From Isoetes taiwanensis (Eukaryota; Streptophyta; Lycopodiopsida; Isoetales; Isoetaceae), in the NCBI GenBank assembly GCA_021234155.1, contig JAJEKV010000006.1, positions 14,398,902-14,462,901 of the forward strand: DNA of 64,000 nt, given 5' to 3'. Made by a program: the position numbers and the translations under genes. Shown piece after piece: positions 32,331 to 43,370 of this stretch (positions are counted from its first letter, which is position 1; every line of letters begins with the position of its first letter). The notes beneath the pieces are model-generated. The model saw only the letters and a list, made by a program, of their open reading frames with translations. It did no database searches and had not been told where the DNA came from.

Positions 32331-34644
32331 AATGGAAATCTTATATTATAATGTTATACCGTAAGTAGTGCATCGAGCCCTAAATTGGGTGGTTGCGATT
32401 TAACCTAAGAATGGGACGGTTCAGATGGCTCAAATGACCACGACTAAAAATCCCAACGGAGCTGGGCAATTCAGTGCAGGTTTGCGTGATCGAGACCAAT
32501 ATCTGGATGGACCATCTGCTTCCAGACATTTTCCAGGTTAAAATCGGGACGATGCAAGCATCCCTTGCAATTCTCAGTGCAAACTGTGTCCTATAACAAA
32601 ATCCAGAACTTGGCCCTGCTTGCTGGAGTTCTCTTGCTTAGATGGTCCAGATGACCTGCAGCACATGGGCTTCTCCAAATCGGCCTCCTAGAACCCTGAA
32701 GAACGAGTCTCAGATCATTTGGAGCTAATTTAGAAAGCTTCCAATTCGTCGTCCATGAACACTATCGTTTTGAAGAACTGCTATTCAACTGTCTTTTTGT
32801 TTTTCAATGATTATTTTTCTGTGCAAACCATGGGGCCGTTGTCGTTGCTTTAAGGAAGGGGCCACAAACTCTCTTCGCACTGACGGATAGCATTACACAC
32901 ACCATCACCAGCAAAATAGGACAAACGGCACTTCCTTAAGGGATAAGCAAAACTCTGTTTGCTCTGATGGGATGGCTTCACACGATCACCAGAATAGGAT
33001 ATTCTGCATCGTTTCTGCATCAGACCATCACCGAAGCAGAGAACTGCACTAGGGTTCTACAAATGCAGGAGCATGTAGAGCAGTTGTGCATACACACCTT
33101 TGAATGATTTTAGCTTCCTTCATAATCTGAGATCTTTTTAATTTTTAATCGGCTTGGAGCAGATCAAATTATTTGCCATGAAGAATTTAAGAAAGGTACT
33201 TTTCCTTTTCCGTTTTGTCTCATATTTAATGTAATGGAAGCCATGAATATGATATTGAAGCTGTTGAATGTCAAGCTGTAGAATATCTAGATATGCTGCC
33301 TGCTTGCTACCAACCAAGTCCTGTAAGCATATATTGTGTATGTAAGCATAGAATTGGAAGAAATTGGCAGAATCTATTAACATTAGGATTAATTGGCGCT
33401 GGCAGTTTAGACAACTCGGGTTGATAATTTCTGAGTAGTTCCTTCAAATCATAGTTTTTGAAGACAGACTTCCATTCAAAGCATTTTAGCTTCTCAGTTG
33501 GATGTGAAATACAGCTCTTCTTGCAACTAATGGTGCAAAATGATTGCTAGATTTAAAACATGTCGGGTAAGACATAGCCAGAAAGCTGAGCTTAAATTCA
33601 TTTTTTTACATACCTTCTACGGTGTCAATATTGAAGGAATGTTGCAAATGTTTGGGAAATATGGTTGGATATATCTTATAGCTCTTGCGTCCAAGCAAGA
33701 AGCCAATGATTGCCTAAGGTGTGTGGTTTTTGCATAAAGGTCATAGTTAGATGGAAGCCGATTTTACAAAGGAGTCCTAGTAGAATCAATTGATCAGCAC
33801 GACACAGATGCAAGTGAAGGTATGCAGCTTCGCCATTTTATGCTTCTCTTTAGCACCTTATAGTATCAGAGGTTTTCCATGCATTAAGTTGTATGCTTCT
33901 TTCACAGGTTTTTCATGCATTAGGTTGTATGCTTCTTCAACAGGAGAACCAATATCAACAGCCAATGGAATATATGGAGATTCTTTGCTTATGAATATCT
34001 GAAAAGCCTGTCTTTACATGGTTGGCATGGTTGTTGTCCTATTTAAAACACATGTCATTCACGTGTAATGGCGTATCGGTTTATCCACGGACCTCATCTG
34101 TCTAAATGCTCACGGGCATGCGCTGGCATATCATGTCTATCCAACTTATAACTAAGTAGAGTGCTGGCTTAGTGCAATATTCAAGGTATTGCAATCTATA
34201 AATGTAATCACTAAAATTATGCTAATATATCTATTGTTGTTAACTGCTTTGCCCGATCTCTTGCATTCTTTTGTAGCTTTATGATAAGGATTATATCTGA
34301 TGCCTTTTTGCTTTTTTTTTTTTAAGATTATCCATCTTTCATAAACATAAATATTTGGATATAAAGCTCAAGTACATGAATGTCTCTTTTAAAAAATTTG
34401 ATTGTTTATTTTTAGGTGGGTTATACCTTAGGCCTCTAAAACTTGCTATTTGTTGGACTCCTTTTTAAACATATGATATTTTGAAACTTTGGCAAATGGC
34501 GTCAATTTTATCGTGCAAATAATCCCATCGGATGCAGAGTCTCCTAATGAATAAATTATTGATGAATAAAATTAGAACTTGATTACATGCCTAGAATGAA
34601 ATCAAAACTGATACCATCTATATGATATTCACCTGCATATAACT

Positions 34645-34860
34645 TTGACTGGGATTCTCATGCAGTGTTTTGTGCTATCATTTGATTGACTGGGATTCTC
34701 ATGCAGTGTTTTGTGCTATCATTGTTATGAATTGCTCCAAGCTTTTACAATGGCATAGCAACATATGGCAAAGGAATCCCATGCAGTGTTTTGTGCTATC
34801 ATTTGATTATTATGAATTGCTCTAGGCTTTTACAATGGCATAGCAAAACATACAAAGGAT
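34645..34860. repeat. Short direct repeats inside the Helitron
   Basis: A 41-bp unit (GACTGGGATTCTCATGCAGT...) is repeated at 34645 and 34686, with a third partial copy near 34775. The following block GCTTTTACAATGGCATAGCA also occurs twice. Confidence 0.88.
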
Positions 34861-34958
34861 GAAAATATATAGGTGCATTATTTCAACCAAAACCGCTATA
34901 TAATGCCCAGAATGTCCAAATATTATGTTCTAACTATTTGTCTACAATCTCAGGGAAT

Positions 34959-34985
34959 GCCCACCGAAGGTGGGCAATTTTCTAT
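34959..34985 (+). other. Bypassed Helitron 3' terminus
   Basis: GCCCACC-GAA-GGTGGGC, AATTTT, then CTAT instead of CTAG. It is almost the same as the active-looking end at 9650-9676, but lies 91 bases short of the actual end of this element. Confidence 0.7.
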
Positions 34986-35199
34986 CCTTGGATATTTTTG
35001 TTATAATAAACCCATTGCAGTCAAGACATTTACAAACATCCAACTTATGCCCAGCAACGCTGGGCACCGTTACTAGTGCATGAATAATATAAAGACAATT
35101 TATATACTTCAGCATATTCTTGCAGCAAAGTCACTATCTTAGATCTTTCAATATCATAATCTACAGACTGTCCTTTTTCTTCTTCTTCCTTCCAGAAGA

Positions 35200-35895
35200 C
35201 AGACAGACACAACCGGTACTTGTGGGTTCGTGTGCATAATACCAGTGGCAACCCTCTTTTTCTGGCCGCCTGTTATTTCCCTCACGCAGAGAGCACCTTC
35301 TATCGCAGCCACCCTGATGCGGACATGATGGACCCTTATGTCGATCTATATGATGACATACAGCAGCACAAGCAGTTGGGTAGGGACGTCCTTCTTGGGG
35401 ATTTCAATGCACGGACAGGAGTAGAGCAGCCCATGAGACTTGACCCCCTCGGCGACGTGTCCCGCAGCCTACGCCCCGAAGCAACATGGCCACAAGGATC
35501 CGATGACGCCCGTGTCACTGCTTTGGCGCATTGCTCTGCTATGTGGTATTTTTGACTTGATAATTTGCAATGGCCCGTCACAGTGGCCCGCTTCTCGCAA
35601 GTGCACATGCAGACAGGACAATCAGGGGGGAGGGTCTAGTGTGGTGGACTATGTGCTCGTAGTTGCGCAAGATATGCATCTCATCAGTTGTTTCCGGGTG
35701 GGCACCGACAGTCGGGATGAGGAGGTCGACTCAGATCACCTCCCACTTTATTTGGACATGGTTTGGCAAGCCGCCGGAACCCCCACTATGCCAGCACCTC
35801 GCCATCCTCAGTTGCGACTAGATTATGAGCAGGCAGAGGACTACGCCGAGATGCTCATGGATGCCCTGCCGGCAATTCTGCAGACCCCACACTAG
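35200..35895 (+). pseudogene. LINE ORF2 endonuclease domain
   Basis: Frames read LFLAACYFPHAE, LYDDIQQHKQLG and LLGDFNARTG. After a frameshift near 35530 they read CGIFDLIICNGPSQWP, SSVVDYVLV and EEVDSDHLPLYLDM. GDFN, the conserved D before YVLV and the SDH motif are the catalytic signature of the exonuclease-endonuclease-phosphatase fold that nicks target DNA for priming. The N-terminal part with the first catalytic Asn/Glu is absent because of 5' truncation. A second copy of this domain is at 58790-59580. Confidence 0.88.
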
Positions 35896-36076
35896 AGCAA
35901 TAGACAGACCAGTTGACTTCGCTATTACGGGATGCAGCGGACAGGTGCTTTTGGCGGACCCGGTTACCGCCGTGGTCAGCAACATTTTCGCGTAACCGAT
36001 GGTTTGATGCGGAGTGTAAAGAACGCAAGCGCCAGCTCCGTCATATTCTGGATCCAGGTACCCGCTTGCAGGCCAC

Positions 36077-36596
36077 TGTCATGAACCTACACGAAATCAA
36101 GGAAAATACGTGGAGAATACGCAAGAAATACGGAAGAAATACGCCAAGATCGGCAAAGAATCTGATATATGAACAAGAAACAAGAATACAATGGCCCGAA
36201 GGCAAGCATGAACATGAGACAGATGCCTAGAAGGCTCAAGACTGGCGTTGAACCGGAATGGTTTGACAAGAAGGAGGTGCCTCCTTATATATCTAGACCA
36301 ACGGTCAGGATCGCGCCACTCCAATGGATGAGATCGCGCCAAGTGTCGCGCCATGCATTTAGGTTCTAGAACATTCTAGAACCTTCTGGAGATAGTCCCA
36401 CATATGAGGAAGATGTGAAGGAATGTCTTCAACAAATATTGGTAGCGCACTTGGCAAGGATGTGTGACTCGCAACTGGATGGTTGCGAGTTCAAACCCTG
36501 TCTTGTGCAACTACCCTTTTGCATCCGTGTGACGACCATCTTTTGTACATAGGAGTATAATGTTCGTATGATACGAATATCCGTATGGTCGTCACA
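36077..36596 (-). repeat. 3' LTR of Ty3 family 2 (left)
   Basis: 520-bp copy bounded by TGTCATGAACC and GTCGTCACA. It contains a stretch (36449-36517) with tRNA-like A and B boxes in the window's plus orientation. Confidence 0.93.
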
Positions 36597-36864
36597 CCAT
36601 CCCCCTCCTACGATGGCGACGAGTCCTCGAAGCTGGGGTCGGAGTACTCAGACTTGGCTTATGCGGGTAACGTCGGTGAAACTCCGCAATTTTGTCGTGC
36701 ATTAGTCGATTCTCCGGCAGGCTCGTGTTCTCGTCACTTGGCGAGTAACCTTCCCAATCGACGAAGTAATACAATCGTCGACGAAGAAACTTGGAGTCTA
36801 GAATCTCTCGAACCTCGAACTCCTCAATCATCAATCTCGACTGGTGGGGGAGGTGGAGGTACAC
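36592..36864 (-). pseudogene. Chromodomain of Ty3 family 2
   Basis: Reads FEVREILDSKF, LYYFVDWEGYSPSD and IAEFHRRYPHKP, then a basic tail. The V-DWEGY-P core and the 'EFHRRYP.KP' ending are those of chromodomains in the Sushi/Tcn1-like branch of chromoviruses rather than the plant Tekay or Reina type. The frame is open to its stop at 36592, just inside the LTR border. Confidence 0.82.
36597..36609 (-). other. Polypurine tract of Ty3 family 2
   Basis: The minus strand reads AGGAGGGGGATGG immediately before the LTR start TGTGACGACC. Confidence 0.85.
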
Positions 36865-37157
36865 GATCCGGAAATGGATTCGCCATATAGGGTTCTAACA
36901 AAGACACATGAAACACTGGGTGAAGCCGGACCGATGGCGAAATCTCCGCATCGAAAAGCATCACCAACTCGCTCAATGATCCGATAGGGACCTAAGCGCC
37001 GGTAGTCGAAGCTTGTTACAAGGGCGAAGCCGCTGTCGGCAAAATCCCGACGCAAGAGCCAAACAAGATCACCAACCGCAAAATGAGGAGCGCCCCGACG
37101 ATGCTGACCGCATGATGACGATAACGTGCTTGGGCCTCGAGAAGATGGTGCCGAAGA

Positions 37158-38109
37158 TCATCCCGAAGCATGCGGAGCTTCGAGCCTGTCCCTCAAGACG
37201 GGATTGATGGAGTCATATCCAGGAGCAATCAAAGACCACCGGGGATGCATGCCGAAATTAATAAAGAACGGAGTCTGGCCTGTGGAGGCATGGATAGAAT
37301 TATTATAAGCAAATTCGCCACCGTAGCCAATCAACCCGGTCATCCCGGCGATAATTGATGAAGCATCACAAATACCGCTCAAGGGTTTGATTAGTGCGCT
37401 CCACTGTCCATTGGTCTCTGGATGATGTCCGAGGAAGAGAGCGACGCGTTCCACATGCAAGAGTTGCAATAGACGCGCTTCCAAAAACGGCAAAAATTGA
37501 GGGTCAGGGTCACCGACAATGTTATCCGGGTAAGCCATGGAGTCGAACCACCTCTCGAACCAAGAGAACCGCTGTGGCTTCACTAGAGATAGAAGTGCTG
37601 TAAGGAATGAAATGTGCCATCTTGGAAAAACGGTCAACAACAACAAGGATGGCGCCATGGCCCCCTCGAAGGATGGAAGCTCGACAATAAAATCCATCAA
37701 ATACTCTTCCAAGGACCGGCTGAACTGGTAAAGGCTGAAGCGAGCCATGAGGAAGATGCCTTGGAACCTTGGCTCGACAGCCAGATGTCACAGATCGAAT
37801 AAAAGCTTCGGCAGAGCGGCGAAGACACGGCCACCAATACTCTCGACTAATAAGTTCAAGAGTCTTGGCTACTCCAAAGTGTCCGGCCAGCGGTGAATCA
37901 TGGCAAGCCCGAAGAACCTCGAAGCCTAGAAGCACCATCGGCACATATAGAAGCCCATCACGGGCAGGAGTCCATCTCAACCTCAAAACGATCATAGTCC
38001 GATCCCATCTGGCCGAGAAGATGATGCAAACACCAATGTGTGAGAAGACATCTTGAGCCAATGGATCGGGGGCGAGATGCTCGAATGCACTCCAACAAGG
38101 TCGTATCAT
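37158..38109 (-). pseudogene. Integrase of Ty3 family 2
   Basis: Two overlapping minus frames. 38109-37522 shows the zinc-binding part (ACHDSPLAGHFGVAKT, REYWWPCLRR) and VVVDRFSKMAHFIPY. 37748-37158 shows GDPDPQF in place of the usual SDRDPQF, HPETNGQ with the catalytic Glu position apparently lost (QWSALI), and AYNNSIHASTGQTPF. The sequence would be a D-D-E integrase but carries damaged catalytic blocks and frameshifts. Confidence 0.82.
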
Positions 38110-38271
38110 GAGGCTTCTCGAACAAAGTGAGAGCCATAAGCCGGAACCGATTAGGCCCTAAAATAACCTGTGATTGCTGATCATATGCAGGATCACCTAG
38201 TTTGGGCTCAAGGTAGGAGCGTCGAGACAAGGCATCAGGCTTTCCTTGGAGGGATCCAGGACGGTACTTGA

Positions 38272-39504
38272 TCACGAAATCAATCCGGGATAATACTTGA
38301 GTATGCCACCGGCCCGGCGGCGGTTGAGCACTTTCGAGCGGTGAAAATATTCGAGATTTCGGTGATCTGTGTAGACTGTGACCTTATAAGGAGATCCCTC
38401 CGTAAAACGTCTCCACTCCTCGAAAGAATCCACTATCGCCAACAACTCCTTGTCATAAATGGGATAGTTGATTTCAGCAGACCTGAAACTTTTAAGTGAA
38501 TGATAGGCGATTGGATGCAATTCATGGTCATCCCCTCCCGTGACAGACCCCACCAAAGCGCCAAAATCAGAAGCATCTCGCTTCAACAACATATGGGCGC
38601 AAAGGGTCCGCATGAGCAAGAACCGGCGCCGGGTGAAAGCATGCTTCGTGGTAACGAAAAGCAGATTTCGCCCCGCAGTCCATTCGAATGGCACGTCCCC
38701 TCGACAAAGGAGGCGTGTCAAAAGAAGAGCAATCTCTGAATAATCCCGGATGAAACGCCGATAGAAATTGGCAAACCCAAGAAAACACTGAACATCTCGA
38801 ACGGATGAAGGTGTTTGCCACTCCAGAACAGTGCTGACCTTTTCAGGATCCATAGAGACTCCATGTGGTGTGATGCGATAGCCAAGGAACTCCACATTAT
38901 CCTGTTCGAACTGGCACTTCTCAAGTTTGGCATATAATCCATGCTCACGAAGCTTTTGAAGAACCTGTCGAACATGTCTTTCATGTTCTTCGAGAGTCTT
39001 ATCTTAGAATAAATAAGGATATCATCCAAATAGATGATAACAAAAGTGTCTAAGAACTCTCGAAAAATATCATTGGCCATGTGCTGGAATACTGCCGGAG
39101 CATTGGTAAGTCCAAACGGCATAACTGTGTACTCAAAATGGCCATACCGAAAATGAAAAAAGCTGTTTTCCACTCATCACCCTCCCGGATCCGAATAAGA
39201 TTATAGGCACCCCGAAGATCGATCTTCGTAAAATAGTGCGCACCTTGAAGTCGTTCCAACAACTCTGGGATCAGAGGAAGCGGATACCGATTTGGCACTG
39301 TGATTTTATTGAGGCCACGATAATCAACGACCAGACGCAGCGAACCATCCTTCTTTTTGACGAAGAAGATAGGCGCCCAAATAGGGATCGAGAATGTCGA
39401 ATGAAGCCGCATAAATTCTCTTCAATATAATCCCGCAAAACCTTCAACTCAGCGGGAGATAGACCATATATCGGACCATATGGCGGCGTGGTCCCCGGCT
39501 GCAA
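38272..39504 (-). pseudogene. Reverse transcriptase and RNase H of Ty3 family 2
   Basis: Minus frames give [53 protein letters not shown] and the catalytic [11 protein letters not shown]. The connection [20 protein letters not shown] follows, then RNase H with YDKELLAIVDSFEEWR and VYTDHRNLEYF. The frame changes at about 39170, 39000 and 38730. The order and motifs are complete for a Ty3 RT-RH. Confidence 0.9.
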
Positions 39505-40640
39505 ATCAATAGGACAATCATATGGACGATGCTCTGGGAGTTTGCTGGCCTTGACTTTGTCAAAAATATCAGAGAAGTCGCCATATTTATCCGAGCATTG
39601 GAGCAGACTTCGCCGATGCCGAAGCTAGCCGATGGGTGAACCCGATTGCAAACACCGAACTTGGATCTTGCCTTCTAGATTTATCAAACTCGCTAAGAGA
39701 AATCTTCGAGATACTGGCCGAGGGCATGAAGAAACCTCCACAAAAGCATGAGCAGAACATGAACATGAGCAGGAGCAACCGGAACAGAACTAGATCAAGA
39801 ACTGGAGCAGAACGAGAACTGGATCAAGAACCGGAGCAGAAATGCGAGGGGCCGGAGCAAGAACTGGAGCAGGAGCGTAAACTGAACCGAGCAGGAGCAG
39901 GAACTAGAGCCGAGCCGGGACATCATCAAGAACATGATCGAAATCACGGGGCATGAACCGGAGCAGGGCAAGAGGCGGATCGTAACATGGAAACAAAGAA
40001 GGACGGAGTCAGGGGCCCACGATATCGCACGGATCGTGGGTCGATGTTGGTGTAGAGACCGATCCGCAGATGAACCGAACTAGAGCTAGAACCAAAGAAA
40101 TCGAAATGATCTAGTACGCCAATCAATCAATGCGGTTATGTAGCTCGAGCCGTAAGCGCACCAAAGTGACTATTGGCGCATGAGGGCTAGTAATGAGATT
40201 GAAGGAAATACTACAAGAAACTCCTCGAACAAAACTCCCTCAAGAGGCGCAAAGACATTCTCCGCGGATCGCACCCGAGGAGATCTCCCGGCCCATCAAT
40301 CACTTCGACAGTAAGCGATGCTCAACCTTGTTTAGGGGATGGCGCGGCTTATCGGGCTAACGCACTATCCATAAAACAAGCATTTGCACCACAATCAAGT
40401 TGCGTCAACACTTGCAATTCTCCAGCTTCTGATTTCAATGATATAGGGATGAAGAATGCCTTGCTGACCTTATCCGATGGAATAAACATGTCAGGAAATG
40501 TGGAAGGAGTCTGAGAAAAGGCGGCTAGCCGACGAGAGCCGTCGGAAAACTTCAGGGGCCGGTCCGAGTAGTAGGAGTCCGAGTAGTAGGAGTCACTCCT
40601 ACTACTCGGACCGGCCCCTGAAGTTTTCTGACTGATTTAG
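39505..40640 (-). pseudogene. Degraded protease region of Ty3 family 2, with repeat expansion
   Basis: This lies between the Gag knuckle region and RT, where the protease belongs, but no D-S/T-G motif could be read. Much of 39755-39966 is a low-complexity run of GGAGCAG/GAACTGGA units, and a long perfect hairpin lies at 40545-40628. An open plus-strand frame across the run (39636-39956) is compositional. Confidence 0.55.
40545..40628. repeat. Perfect ~34-bp inverted repeat
   Basis: 40546-40578 (AAAACTTCAGGGGCC...GGAGT) is matched exactly in reverse at 40595-40627, and one further base pair outside also matches. The 16-base spacer repeats GAGTAGTAGGAGT from the arm. Confidence 0.92.
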
Positions 40641-41557
40641 GCGCTTCACAGGGCATCCACGAGCGATATGACCAGCTCCTCCACAGTAGAGGCAAAGATT
40701 AGCCTCTCTCCGACGCCGCTTCTTCGGCCAGATAAGGGTCCTCGAACCGCCCGATCAATGCATATAGGCTCAGTCCGATCTGCTAGATTCTGAGATGAGA
40801 CCGGGGAAGGCGTGAGCTTCTGCGCTTGTGTAATTGGAAAGACCTGACTACGTCTCTCTTGCCTACGTTCGAAGAGCCGATTATCACATCGAACTGCAAA
40901 TCTGATGGCTTCTTCCAAACTCTGGGGATCCTCCATAGACAACAACATATCTTTGACATCCTCTCGTAACCCCTTCTAAACAATCTCGAAGTGCAATATC
41001 ATCCCAGGCAGTATCTACTGCAATTTGACGAAATTCTGATGCATATACTGAAGCTGGGCGAGAGCCTTGCCTTAAGTTGCAAAGTTTTGTGAGTGCTGTG
41101 CGCTGACGATCGGTGTCTCCAAAGCATGCTTCGAGTTCTGCAGTGAAAGCAGCAAAATCTTGCAACTCTGGGGCTCCTTTCTCCAATAAAGGAGCAAACC
41201 AACTTAGAGCCGGTCCTGTGAGAAGAGAACCAATCAGCCCCACTTGTTCTTGAGCTGTGGGATATCTATGAGGATGGAGCTGAATGACAAGCCTGATCTG
41301 ATTCAAAAAACCACGGAGCTTGGACCGGGTGCCGTCAAACTTCTCTGGCAGGCTGATCTTAGGCTCTGATAGCCTCAATCCCGAGCTAGAAGCAGATTCA
41401 TGTGAAGCAATACGTTCCTTAAGCTCTTTATTGTCCAATTGCAACTGCTGGCATACTTGAACAAGTTGCTTACCTGCTGTAATAGAGTCGAAACCTCCTC
41501 CATAGATATAAAATCACCAAATACGAGCAAAACGATGCTTAGGATCAGAGCGGGCAA
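40640..41557 (-). pseudogene. Gag of Ty3 family 2
   Basis: The main frame (41444-40884) shows a coiled-coil-like start, then LPEKFDGTRSKLRGFLNQ, VGLIGSLLTGPALSWFAPLL, and TKLCNLRQGSRPASVYASEF followed by FRQIA. The pattern F-dG-r-l-rgFl-q, gpAlsW-aPL and LrQG-rp-s-Y-seFr is that of Gag in the Sushi/Tcn1-type Ty3 lineage, from which the domesticated mammalian RTL/PEG10 genes derive. After a frameshift near 40985 a further piece reads IRFAVRCDNRLFERR. A C-rich knuckle may follow near 40690 but is not clear. Confidence 0.82.
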
Positions 41558-41583
41558 GAACCGGTAAGGGATTCCGGTTCAAA

Positions 41584-42099
41584 CTGTCATGAACCTACGC
41601 GAAATCAAGGAAAATACGTGGAGAATACGCAAGAAATACGGAAGAAATATGCCAAGATCGGCAAAGAATCTGATATATGAACAAGAATCGAGAATACAAT
41701 GATCCGAAGGCAAGCATGAACATGAGACAGTTGCCTAGAAGGCTCAAGACTGGCGTTGAACCGGAATGGTTTGACAAGAAGGAGGTGCCTCCTATATCTA
41801 GACCAACGGTCAGGATCGCGCCACTCCAATGGATGAGATCGCGCCAAGTGTCGCGCAACATTTAGGTTCTAGAGCATTCTAGAACCTTCTGGAGATAGTC
41901 CCACATATGAGGAAGACGTGAAGGAATGTCTTCAACAAATATTGGTAGCGCACTTGGCAAGGGTGTGTGACTCGCAACTGGATGGTTGCGAGTTCAAAGC
42001 CTGTCTTGTGCAACTACCCTTTTGCATCCGTGTGACGACCATCTTTTGTACATAGGAGTATAATGTTCGTATGATACGAATATCCGTATGGTCGTCACA
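41584..42099 (-). repeat. 5' LTR of Ty3 family 2 (right)
   Basis: 516-bp partner of 36077-36596. The tRNA-like stretch (41948-42018) is preserved here too. The primer site next to it does not match initiator Met-tRNA; I could not identify the primer. Confidence 0.93.
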
Positions 42100-42103
42100 C
42101 CAC

Positions 42104-43370
42104 ACAGTACCGCGCCCATCTGAAGGAGACAAAGGCACGGTACCTTACCAGGCATCAGGGGGAGATGTTCGGCCTGCTGAATACTCATCCTTGAACCTTT
42201 TGGCGCAGAGTGCTTCGAAGGCCAGCCCAGCCTACAGGGGACATCACACCCGGGCAGTGGGAACAGTACTTACAGCAGCTCTATGACCCACCAGGGACGC
42301 GTACGCCCATACCCCCACAGGATGGCCCCCCATTGGTTCTCGCGGAGGAGGATGTTGTGGAGGGCCTGCAACGGCTGGCTAATGGGAAGGCAGCTGACCT
42401 CGATGGTATGCGTGCCGAAGTTACTCAAATGGGCGGTGGCAGGCCGCCGGTGCCGATCCTCACTACCACTGCTCAACGAGCATTGCGGAAGGTTTCCCAG
42501 ACAATGGACCACAAGCAGGGTTGTCCCCATTCACAAGGCGGACGACTTACACTATCCGGTCAATTACTGGACGATCATGGTCGATTCAAGATTTGCCAAA
42601 CCGCTATCGGCATTCTCGAATAGCGCTTGACCCGGGCGGGCGGCGGCCGGATGTGCGAGCCCTCACACAAGCAGGCTTTAGACCCTTCCACTCAACGATT
42701 GACCATATCTTTACACTGCAGGCACTGATTGAAGACAACCGGAACCATAGGCAGGACTTGTATTGCTGCTTTGTGGACTTCGCGAAGGCTTTTGATACGG
42801 TCCCCCGGGAAAAGCTATGGGCTAGACTGTGTCAACTTGGGCAAGCCGCCGCGCGTAATGCCATATACAGGCTGTATGAGAGTTGTTTTGGCAGGATGCA
42901 GCCGACGGGCCAAGCATTCACCAGTAGTATCGGGGTCCGGCAAGGGCTGCCCCCTCTCACCAACACTTTTTGGCCTCTACATTGATCAGTTAGAACCCTG
43001 GCTTACTGAGCATGGGGAGATGGCATACAGCTTTTGCACCAGGTCATCCGCCAGCTCATCTATGCGGACGATGTTGACCTTCTGGCCCACACCCCAGAAG
43101 CTATGCAATCTCATCTAGATGCCCTGGACACATTCTGTCAAGCTACAGACATGCGCGTGAATCTGGCCAAGACCAGGGTGGTCCTCATATCCTCTTCACG
43201 CCACCCCACGCCTCGTGCACTCATATATCGGGGACAGCCTGTAGAGGTCACGCCCACCTACAAGTACCTAGGGGTGGAGTTCCCCTCCTCGCTCTGTTGG
43301 GAGGCGTCCATCCACTTGCGGGTGACAGCAGGCTAGAAAGCGCTTTATGCCATGCAGATTAACCGTCACC
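42104..43370 (+). pseudogene. LINE ORF2 reverse transcriptase domain
   Basis: After the Ty3 insertion the ORF resumes with WEQYLQQLYDPPG. RT motifs follow: LTQAGFRPFHSTIDH, CFVDFAKAFDTVPREKLW, GVRQG then (one frame over) CPLSPTLFGLYIDQLEPW, LIYADDVDLLAHTP with the catalytic YADD box, DMRVNLAKTRVV and YKYLGVEF. At least three frameshifts and a TAG near 43334 disrupt it. This enzyme copies LINE RNA at the nicked target. Confidence 0.92.

Larger units (their letters stand above)
32339..35076 (+). mobile_element. Complete non-autonomous Helitron (2.7 kb)
   Basis: Starts TCTTATATTATAATG after an A (32338) and ends with the hairpin GCCCAGC-AAC-GCTGGGC (35049-35065), ACCGTTA and CTAG (35073-35076) before a T (35077). 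The first ~48 bases nearly match the Helitron start at 1098. No Rep/helicase frame is present. An older, mutated terminus lies at 34959-34985. The interior has unrecognised exon-like scraps (for example 33540-33740). Confidence 0.85.
36077..42099 (-). mobile_element. Complete but defective chromovirus of Sushi/Tcn1-like type (family 2)
   Basis: LTRs at 36077-36596 and 41584-42099 begin TGTC and end CACA. CCAC precedes the left LTR and follows the right one as a 4-bp target duplication. A polypurine tract adjoins the 3' LTR. On the minus strand gag, RT, RNase H, integrase and a chromodomain follow in order. By eye the two LTRs differ at about a dozen positions and two small indels, suggesting fairly recent insertion, yet the coding region is full of frameshifts. 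It lies inside the LINE at 35196-44519. Confidence 0.93.

Noticed and set aside
39636..39956. 106-residue Glu/Arg-rich plus-strand frame
   Set aside because: It lies antisense to the Ty3 family 2 protease region in a GAGCAG/GAACTGG low-complexity tract. Explained by repeat composition.
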